Source: Saprospiraceae bacterium (GTDB taxonomy: Bacteria; Bacteroidota; Bacteroidia; Chitinophagales; Saprospiraceae). From it: 10,655 nt of DNA. The number at the start of each line of letters is the position of its first letter. Within the stretch, counting starts at the first letter, position 1. Where the stretch lies: NCBI GenBank assembly GCA_020628755.1, contig JAHDEQ010000039.1, positions 8,803 to 19,457 of the forward strand. Reading direction: 5' to 3'. Positions 1-8,600 of this stretch are shown here, in pieces. Made by a program: the position numbers and the translations under genes. The notes under the pieces are model-generated. The model was given only the letters and a program-made list of their open reading frames with translations. It did not search any database and was not told the DNA's origin.

Positions 1-1016
1 GTATGATTGGCAACATCCGATAAAATATCCCAATTGTAAAAATATGTACCACTACCTCCTGTTACAAGTGTTTCGATACTCCCCGTAGGTAAACCACAAG
101 TCGCATCCATTGTATTTAATTCAAGGATAACATTTTCGGGGCCATTGAGCGAAACGCAATCGGAAATAATGCAATTATTTCCGTCTCGAACTGTCAAACA
201 ATACATTCCATTACTAAGGTTCTCTGGGTTTTGAACATCGGGAGCATTGTCCCAATCATAGGTATAAGTTCCTGAACCGCCAGTGACTGTGGTTTGAATA
301 CTTCCATTAGAAGCCCCACAATCAGGGTAAGTCAAAGAAAAAGATAATTCTAAACCGACTGTGCTATTAAGTTCGATACATTCAGATGCCGTACAACCGC
401 CTTCGTCAGTGATGGTTACGCAATAAGTTCCTTCGGTAAGATTGGTTGGATTTTTTACATCATCTGTATTGTCCCAATCGTAGGTAATATTGCCATCTGC
501 ACCACTTACAGTGGTGAGAATAGCTCCATTGGATGCCCCACAACTTGGTTGAATTGGCGATAATGTAATTTCTGGCCCCATAGAGTCTTCTATCGTTGCG
601 CAAGCCTCTTTGGTACAACCATTGGAATTGGTAACGGTTACACAATATTGACCTGCTGCCAAATCCATCGGATTTTGCTCATCGGGAGCATTGTCCCAAT
701 CAAATTGATAGGTATCGTCTTTTCCGTTTATCAAAACATTTATAGAGCCATTGGGATGACCACAAGAAGTGGACATGGCTTCTAAAGCAATAGAAAAATC
801 TTCTACTTCAGGTATTACAATACATTGGGAAATAGCACAAGCATTGATATCTGTCACCATCACACAATAAGTACCTGGAGACAAATTCATTGGGTTTTGA
901 ACATCCAAGGCATTGTCCCAATCAAACATAAACGGACCATTGCCTGCCATAATTTCGAGTTGAATACTGGCATCGCTTTTTCCGAAACAAGTCGGAGGAA
1001 TCATGTTTAGTTCAAA
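1..1016 (-). repeat. Five SprB-like repeats, subfamily B, with exact 222-bp period
   Basis: Residues 468 to the edge hold four full repeats and a fifth that is cut off. Their tryptophans lie at 500, 574, 648, 722 and 796, exactly 74 residues apart. The core changes from PYTYLWSNG to YDWDNAPDVQNP. The strand before TVTD gains a Cys (TYCVTVTD), and another follows the closing GC (TASEC type), so full repeats have four Cys. A 13-14 base block encoding the WDN core recurs at 244, 466, 688 and 910 on the plus strand (reverse of coding), exactly 222 apart. The last repeat has drifted (NWDILSDVAN). Confidence 0.85.
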
Positions 1017-2417
1017 GGCTGTTGTGGTGATTTCAGAAATAGATACCATTCCCGTTGCAACACAATTATTGGCATCTATAATTTCTACCATGTAATTGCC
1101 TGCCGCCAAATTGGTGGCAGTGGCAGTTGTTTGGGCATTCGCATCATTCCAAAGATAAGTGTAAGGCGGAAGCCCGCCCATTGCCGTTGCGGTAGCCATA
1201 CCTTCGGAAGTTCCGCAAACTGTATTGGTAAATTCTGTACTAATGCTTAATTCAGGTGTATTATTCAACACAATTGTAGTATCAATCATACAGCCATTTT
1301 GGTCTGTAATAGTAAGTCCATAAGAACCCTCCATGAGATTAAAAACTTGATTGTCTGTACTTCCTGTACTCCACAAATAAGTATAAGGCGCAGTACCGCC
1401 CATTGGCAATGCGATAATGCCGCCATTTTTTAAACCGCAAGTCGCATCTTTGAGTGTTAATCCTATTTGTAAATCAAAATCATCTTCAATTGTTTCAGTC
1501 AAGGTTGTTGTACATTTATTGGCATCGGTAATTGTAACACTATAAGTACCAGCCATAAGGTTTTGGATAGTAGAAGTTGTTGCTCCATTTGACCACAGAT
1601 AGGTGTAGGGGGTTTGTCCGCCCGACACCATGATTTGTATAAAACCGTCATCACCTTTATCACAAGCAACATCCTGACTTGAAGCTGTAACTTGCAAGGG
1701 TGGATTGGCATCTACCACTTCGGCAGATTTTATGGCTTCGCAACCTTTAGAATCCGTTAATGTAAGTGTATAAGTACCAGCACTCAATCCAGTTAATGTA
1801 GATGCTGCACTTCCATTGCTCCACATATAAGTATAGGGAGGATTGCCTCCCGAAATCAAAGGCGTTAAGGCTCCGTCATTAGAGCCATAACATGAAATAG
1901 GACTTGCCATAAGTCCCATTTGCAACTGACAATCAAAGGTACAGTCCACCGTTTTTATGATAGGATTGGACTCTGTATCGTAAATCGTACAACCTTCTCT
2001 GCGTGAACACCGCACATAAGCCGTAGTTTGAGAAATAGGCATGGGATCCCAAGATGCGCTATTAGAATTGGGAATTATATTCCAATTGATAAATGAACTA
2101 TTGATGTCATCCGTCGTGTACATCCATAAGTATTCGAGATTACCTGTTCCACCACTCGCATGAACTTCATTTAACATCATAGAAGGGTCAAACAAAGGGT
2201 CAGCACAACCCGTTTCGTTGCCCGAAATCATACCTCCCTCGGTGGTATTATCGCAATCAAGTTGGGAAAAATCTATTTCAATTCTGGAATCGTTGAGGTG
2301 GTGTACCTTGGCAGATAGTACCGAAGTGTTGATGCAGCAAAAACTGATCAAATAAAAGATTAGAGTATTTTTCTTTAAACATAGGTTTAAAGAAAAACAC
2401 GAGTTTGGTTGACGCAT
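1..2417 (-). CDS. Large secreted SprB-repeat protein, probable T9SS surface adhesin, 3' end cut by window
   Basis: The frame is open from the ATG at 2417 to base 1, giving 805 complete residues; the C-terminus lies outside the window. An in-frame TGA about 60 bases upstream and no better start after it fix this ATG. There is no Shine-Dalgarno sequence. Residues 1-36 form a Sec signal peptide: two lysines (16-17), a hydrophobic stretch, then a likely cut after VLSA. Residues 37-164 are a cysteine-containing module with motifs YLWMY and CSRREGC. I read it as a beta-sandwich, without a family name. From residue 165 at least nine SprB-like repeats of 73-78 residues follow (motifs PYTYLWSNG, AGTYxVTITDxNGC). 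SprB of Flavobacterium is a gliding adhesin exported by T9SS, so a T9SS sorting domain is expected beyond the edge, but it is not seen. Methionine is frequent (28 of 805). The ligand is unknown. The reading frame is certain, the surface role inferred. Confidence 0.9.
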   Translation of the reverse strand, partial: MRQPNSCFSLNLCLKKNTLIFYLISFCCINTSVLSAKVHHLNDSRIEIDFSQLDCDNTTEGGMISGNETGCADPLFDPSMMLNEVHASGGTGNLEYLWMYTTDDINSSFINWNIIPNSNSASWDPMPISQTTAYVRCSRREGCTIYDTESNPIIKTVDCTFDCQLQMGLMASPISCYGSNDGALTPLISGGNPPYTYMWSNGSAASTLTGLSAGTYTLTLTDSKGCEAIKSAEVVDANPPLQVTASSQDVACDKGDDGFIQIMVSGGQTPYTYLWSNGATTSTIQNLMAGTYSVTITDANKCTTTLTETIEDDFDLQIGLTLKDATCGLKNGGIIALPMGGTAPYTYLWSTGSTDNQVFNLMEGSYGLTITDQNGCMIDTTIVLNNTPELSISTEFTNTVCGTSEGMATATAMGGLPPYTYLWNDANAQTTATATNLAAGNYMVEIIDANNCVATGMVSISEITTTAFELNMIPPTCFGKSDASIQLEIMAGNGPFMFDWDNALDVQNPMNLSPGTYCVMVTDINACAISQCIVIPEVEDFSIALEAMSTSCGHPNGSINVLINGKDDTYQFDWDNAPDEQNPMDLAAGQYCVTVTNSNGCTKEACATIEDSMGPEITLSPIQPSCGASNGAILTTVSGADGNITYDWDNTDDVKNPTNLTEGTYCVTITDEGGCTASECIELNSTVGLELSFSLTYPDCGASNGSIQTTVTGGSGTYTYDWDNAPDVQNPENLSNGMYCLTVRDGNNCIISDCVSLNGPENVILELNTMDATCGLPTGSIETLVTGGSGTYFYNWDILSDVANH
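1017..1925 (-). repeat. Four SprB-like repeats, subfamily A
   Basis: Four repeats cover residues 165-467 of the partial gene, with their tryptophans at 199, 275, 349 and 423. Each has a Cys near its start (SC, AC, TC, VC), a GGxxPYTYxW core, a GxYxxxIxD strand and a closing NGC/KGC-type Cys, so two Cys per repeat. This matches the SprB repeat (Pfam PF13573) as I remember it. Spacing varies (76, 74, 74 residues, then 77 to the first subfamily B repeat), and the DNA copies are well diverged. Confidence 0.85.
2368..2397. repeat. Perfect inverted repeat inside the signal-peptide codons
   Basis: Arms TTTTTCTTTAAAC and GTTTAAAGAAAAA, 13 bases each and perfectly complementary, are separated by ATAG. 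It covers about codons 7-17 of the partial SprB-repeat gene. On the coding strand the hairpin starts 20 bases after the first base of the ATG. It could fold in the mRNA near the initiating ribosome or serve as a binding site. No T-run follows on either strand beyond the arm itself, so an ordinary terminator is unlikely. Confidence 0.6.
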
Positions 2418-2496
2418 TTTCAGGATGTTTATATACGGATTTTGAGAAATCTTTTGAACGATGGGAGGTGGTGTTCAAAATATTTAGCGTGGGGGT

Positions 2497-2527
2497 AAAA
2501 CTTATGTGTGGAAAATTAGAAAGGCAA
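2497..2527 (-). promoter_or_regulatory. Putative Bacteroidota-type promoter for the partial SprB-repeat gene
   Basis: Read on the minus strand, TTG (2525-2527) is followed after 20 bases by TAAGTTTT (2497-2504). This matches the Bacteroidota primary sigma pattern, TTG near -33 and TAnnTTTG near -7, at all but the last base. Transcription would start near 2490 and give a leader of about 70 bases. Its place between the terminator of the giant gene and the next start codon supports it. The motif is short, so a chance match is possible. Confidence 0.4.
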
Positions 2528-2561
2528 GGATAATATATGATAAGAGAAAATCATACCAATT

Positions 2562-2599
2562 TTAAAAAAAGAAAGGACATGTAAAATAATTACATGTCC
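2562..2599 (-). terminator. Intrinsic terminator after the giant repeat gene
   Basis: On the minus strand, arms GGACATGTAA and TTACATGTCC (10 bases, perfect, 5-base loop, 2575-2599) are followed by the T-rich tract TTTCTTTTTTT. It lies about 72 bases after the TAA of the 2216-residue gene. The stem is modest in GC but the T-tract is good. It should separate this gene from the next large gene. Confidence 0.75.
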
Positions 2600-2671
2600 A
2601 ATTTTCAAGAACTACTGACCAATTAAAAAATTCTTTGGGGGGTAGTAGTCTAAAGTTGATTTAAAAGTTTA

Positions 2672-5600
2672 TTAAAATATCGTTACGTCTCCTTTGAATA
2701 CTTTTACAGCACCGTCGATAAATTCTATTTCGGCGTAATAAATATATACTCCAGGATTCATTTTTTTGTTGTTGTATGTTCCATCCCAGCCGTGTTCGGT
2801 GTCGTCGGGATAAATTTCTTTTTGGGTAAACACATGATTGCCCCAACGGTCGTAAACATTGAATAGATTGACTTTTTCAACGTCTTGTCCTGCATAAATT
2901 TGGAATAAATCATTCGTGCCATCATTGTTTGGTGAAAATACATTGGGAATATAAACGTTCCTCTCTTTTTCGACACGAATGGTGATAAAATCGGTATCAA
3001 TGCAACCGTTTTCGTTGGCTACTTCAATTTCGTAAACAGTGGTTTGTAGTGGCGCAACTTCAATTACAGAAACGTCGTTCTCGTCAAGGGCTTCTTCCGA
3101 AACCCAATTGATGGTTTGGACATTGCCCTGTAATAAGGCTTCGAGGGTAGCAGTTTCGCCTAATCCTATCGTAAAATCTTGGCCTAATTCAACATCTACT
3201 TCGAGAGGTTCTCGTAAGTAAAACACCGTATCCCATTCGCAACCAATCGCATCTTGAATAGTCAAAGTATAAGCTCCTTGACCTAGATTATTAAGTGCAT
3301 TTTGATTAGTAAAAGCTTCTTCGTTAAAAGAGTAGAGATAGGGGGCTTCGCCTCCTATGACCTCTTGTACCTGAATATTTCCATTTTCAAAACCAAAACA
3401 ATCGGGGTCTTGGGCTTCTGAAATGGCGGCAGTTGGTTTATTTTCATTTTCTTCGACCAAAACCGTTTCTTGCGAGGTACAACCATTAAGTGTATTGGAA
3501 ACAAGCAATATATATTCGCCTGCTTCTGAAACGCTTGGCTGAAGGCTTTGCGCATCTTCTATAGTTGCGTTGCCCGTCCATAGATATTCGTACTCATTGC
3601 CTGTAGATGAACCTTCTCCCGAAAGCTCTACAGACTCGGTTACACAATCTAAAACGCTATTGGCTTGTGCTATTGCAATAGGCAAAACTTGGTCGGACTC
3701 AACCAGAGCTTGAACTTGGCTTTCACAAAAATTATCTAAATTGATAATGGTGAGTTGATAAGTGCCTGCCGCATTAATGGTCGGATTTAAGGTATCATCA
3801 TTTTGTAAAATATTTCCATCATTGCTTGTCCATTGGTATGAAAAATTGCCTTGATTAGCTGTTGATGCAAATAATTGAGTTTCGTTGTTGGTACAAGTCA
3901 AAACCTGAGGCGGCGCAATGATACCCTGCGGAGCAAGGGTATCTTGCTGCACTAGGAAATTATTGCTTGCGGTACAGCCATTTTCCATATCTGTAACAAT
4001 AAGGTGATAAGTACCTTCTTGCTCTACCTCAAAAGTTCCGTTTTCAGATAAGTTGGTTTGAGTATCGTCTTGCCATTGGTATAATATTTCGTCAATTCCG
4101 TTAGATGCTGTTCCATCTAAAATAACAGAACTCAAGGAGCAATTGAGCGTCAATGGGTCGGCATTGATAATGGCATTGGGTGCTTGGAGGTTTTGGGTAA
4201 TCTCAACTATATCTGTTTGAATACAATCATTTTCGGTATCAAGAATTTGAAGAGTATAAACATCGGGCTGGCTGGTTTGAAAACTTAGATTGGTAGAAAC
4301 GGATTGTCCTGCACTATTGAGCCAGTTGTAAGTGTAATTTGCACCTTGGCTAGAGTTACTCCCATCCAATTGAATCTCCGTGATGGCACAAGTTAGTGTG
4401 CCATCTGCACCTGCATCAACTTGAGGAAGATTTACGTCTTCTTCCACAATAATACTTCTATTGGCGGTACATCCGTTTACAATATCGGTTACTACAACTT
4501 GATATTGTCCGCCATCTGTAACTTCAATAGATTGTTCATTTTGTAAGGTATTTCCAACTTCATCAAACCATTCATAAGTAAAGTCATTGCTAGCTTGGTC
4601 AACATTTGCATTTAGAGCAACGGTATGATTTAAACAATCTAAAATTGGAGGCTGGGCTACTTCTAAAGGAGGCGTTACAGTGTTTTCTTCTACCATTTTA
4701 GTGTCTGATTCTTCGCAACCATTGGCTAAATCTTTGACATAAAAAGTATAAGTATCGGGCTTACTAACGACTACAAACTCCTCAAAACCAACGACTTCGC
4801 CTATTGAATTTTCCCAACGATAACTAATACTACCTGTGCTGGTAGAGTTGGAAGCATCGAGTGTTACTTGTACATTGGTACAAGTCAAATCTTCGGGATT
4901 GGTAATCTCTGCGTGGGGTTTTTCTTTGTCTTCTTGTATTTCTACAATTGCCGAATCCGAACAACCACTTTCGGTATTGCTAACAATAAGCTGATATTGC
5001 CCAACTTGGTTGACAATATGCTCTTCAGAATCTGATAAATTATTACCCATTTGGTCTAACCAAGTGTATTCGACATTACTGCCTTCGGTTGATTGTCCAA
5101 CTCCCAAAATTGCTTGGTTTTTGGCACAAGTCAATGTTTCAGCAGTTGCAGGAAGTGCCTCTGGTGTTTCGATATTTTGAAGTATTTGTGTAGAAGCTAG
5201 ACTGGTACAAGCGTTTTCATTATCGGTAACTAAGAGTGCATACATACCAGGTTGAGAGCTGGTATAAGAAGCATCTGTACTGACAATTTCATTACTTTCA
5301 TTCGTCCATTCGTAAGAAAAGTTTGTTTCATCATCAAGACCATCAATATGAATTGTACTTGAAGTTTGCAAGCAAGTCAAGATATTTGGCTGTAGCAAAT
5401 TGAATGAAGGTTGTTCAATATTTTGTTCAATAATGAGCGTTTCAACTGTGCTGCAACCATTGTCGGTATCGGTAACAATCAAAGAGTAAATACCTGGCTG
5501 ATTGACGGTTATTGCAAGTTCATTATTGATGACTTGGTCGTTTTCATCTAACCAAGCTGCTTCAAAATTTCCACTTACGCTACTCGCAGTTGCTGTAAGT

Positions 5601-8600
5601 TGAGCCTCTACTCTATCGCAAGTCAATGGCAATTCGGAGGCAAGGACAACTGCATTGGGGCTATTGACATCTTCGGTGATGGTTACATTTGAGGATTCTG
5701 AACAACCATTTTCGGTATTGGTAACAACCAAAGAATAAATACCCGAATTATTTATAGCAGGTTGTAAATCATTGCTGATTAAATTCTCATCTTCATCAAA
5801 CCACTGATAATTATAAATTGTACCTATACTCGAATTGTTACTACCTAAACTCACTTGTCCTATATCACAACTCAAGGTTTGGTCGGAACCTGCATCGGCA
5901 GTTGGTGCTTGTATATCTTGATCTACTTCAACAGTTGTCGTTGCGGTACAACCACTTTCGGTATCGGTAACTAAAAGTGTGTATTGACCTGGTGTGTCCA
6001 CTTCTTCTTCAATATCCGTACTAATGACCACACTATTTGGAGCAGTCCATTGATAGGTAATATTATCTCCATCAGAAGAGGATGCATCCAAAAGACTAAA
6101 AGTATTGGCACAGGTCAAGGTTGCATCAACGGTGGCATTTGCAACAGGAGTTGCAAAGTTTTCTTGGATGATGACTTGGTCAGAACTCGTACAACCATTT
6201 TCGAGATTAGTTACAATCAGTTCATAAAGTCCGCCTTGTTCGACCATCAGTTCTGTATCTTCCGAAATTGAACTACCTGATTCATTAAACCATTGTTGGG
6301 CATATAAAACGCCTGAACTTGATTGTTCTGCACTCAGTTGTGCTTCGGTAGCTATGCAGTTGATAACAGGCGAAGAGCTCGCTGTTGCAACGGGAGCTGT
6401 AATATTTTGCTCAATCTGCACTTGGTCAGAAGCTGTACAACCATTGGCATTATTGATAACCAAAAGTTGATATATACCTGATTCGGTGATTTGAGTTGAG
6501 GGTTCTCCACCAATGAATTGATTTTGCTCATTGTACCATTGATAAGAATATTCATTTCCAGTACTGGTTGTGTTACCGCCAAGCGAAAGGGTTAATTCGG
6601 TACAAGTCAAAGTTTGACTTGTGCCTGCATCGGCAATTGGCTCAGCAATATCCTGATTGATTTGGACTTGGTCTATTGCCGTGCAACCATTTTCAGTATT
6701 GGTAACTATTAATTCATAAGTGTCAGGTGTTGAAATCGTTGTATTAACATCCGTACTAATAATTTCATCGTAGCTATTTTGCCATTCGTAGGTAAGTAAA
6801 TCTTCTGCCGAAGAATTACTAGCATCTAAGTCAGTAGATTGGGTCAAACAATTTAAAGTTACAGGTTCTCCTGCATCGGCAATTGGAGCTACAAAATCTT
6901 CTGATATAGTTGTACTAGCCGTGCTAGTACAACCATTTTGAGTATTGGTGACTATTAATTCATAAACACCGCCTTCTGTTACTAAAGCTATAATATCATT
7001 ATTAATAATTTCTTCTTGGTCGTTTAACCATTGATGGCTAAAGTTGTCACCAACAGATGACAAAAGTCCATTGAGTAAGGTTTGGTCTTGCGTACAGGTA
7101 AGGGTTGAAGGATTGCCTGCATCGGCAGTAGGTGTTTCAATATTTTGGTCTATCTGAACAAAAGCATTTTGTGTACAGCCATTTTCGGTATTGGTAACGA
7201 TAAATTGGTAGGTATCAGGTAATGTTATATCGTGCTGTAAAGTATTCGCAATGGATATATCTTCTGAGTTTAACCAATTGTATTCAAAAGAATCTCCTTG
7301 ACTAGATCCAAATCCATCCAATGTAATTTGGCTGGATGTACAGGTCAATGTATTAGCTTGACCAGCCGTAGCTGTTGGTGTTTCAATGTCTTGCTCTACA
7401 TTGATTGTTGCCATAGAGCTACAACCATTGGTCGTATTGGAGACCATCAATGTATATTCTGCTGGGTTGGAAACGATTATACTTTCATCATTGCTCAATG
7501 CTTGCCCTTGTGCATCTATCCATTGATAGACAAAATCAGATCCTGGGCTAGAATCGCTTCCGTCTAAGGTTACTTCTGTTGTTGTGCAAGTCAATACTTC
7601 ATCTAAATTGATTGTTGCTATTGGTAAGTTGACATCGTTTTCAACTTCGACCATTTGGGTGTTGGTGCAGCCATTAGGAGCAGTAAGTAAAAGTGTATAT
7701 TCACCTGCTACTGAAGCTGTTGGGTCGGCCTCTGTTTCATTGAAACCCGAAGGACCTGTCCATTGATAATTGACATCGGCAGTAGTTGAGGTACTATTTA
7801 ATACGATGCTGTTTTGAACACAATCCAAAATATCTGGGGTTTCTATAGACAAATCGGGTGTAGTTATATCTTGTTGAACAATCAAATTTGTCGTAGCCGT
7901 ACAGCCATTTAGGGCTGTTACGGTGAGCATATAATCTCCTGGTTGTTCAACAGTTGGGTTATTGTTCATTGAAGAAAAATCATTTGGCCCCGACCACTCA
8001 AAAGCTACTGCTGTATTTGAAGTTCCAAGTATTTCTAATTGTGTAGTGGCACAATCTAAAATGTCATTTACACTTGCCTCAATACTTGGTATTTCGGTAT
8101 TTTCTTCTACTGTAGCTTCGACGATTTGTGTACATCCATTTGGAGCAGTAGCTACCAATTGGTAGCTGCCGCTTTGGCCGACCGATGGATTTTGCAAATT
8201 TGAAGAAAAATCATTTGGCCCTGACCATTCATAACTTACTCCTGTTGTATTAGAAATAGCGTTCAAATCAATAGATGTATTAGTACATGTTATTTGTTCA
8301 GAAACCATGACGGACAAATCGGGAGACATTGTATCTATTTGAACCATAATATCTTCTGTCGATGTGCAACCTGTGAGCGTATTGGTCACTGCTAATTGAT
8401 AAGTGCCATTGTTGTCAACTAAAGCATTGAGTTCTGTAGCATCAGAAATAAGGCTACCGTCATTGCTTGTCCAATTGTAGGTGAAATTGTCGCCATTATC
8501 AGTTCCCGTTGCATCAATGGTAACTTGATTATTGTTGCAATCAATGGGTTGATTGGCAGCGAGTGCGATAGTAGGAAGTGTAAAATCTTCTGTAACACTA

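Noticed and set aside
1..1016. Evenly spaced short repeats that could suggest a CRISPR array
   Set aside because: The spacing is 222 bases, the blocks are imperfect and lie inside an open frame encoding protein repeats.
2278..2478. Minus-strand frame over the start of the partial gene (MNTTSHRSKDF)
   Set aside because: It runs in another frame and stops at 2278, while the frame starting at 2417 has a signal peptide and continues through all repeats to base 1.
2616..2652. Possible pairing of ACTACT (near 2610) with AGTAGT (near 2645) before the giant gene's stop
   Set aside because: Only six bases pair over a long loop, while a much better terminator stem lies at 2575-2599.
5984..7567. Plus-strand frames of 89-95 codons at 5984-6271 and 7298-7567
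   Set aside because: They lie opposite the repeat array, have cysteine-rich meaningless translations and reflect its codon bias.
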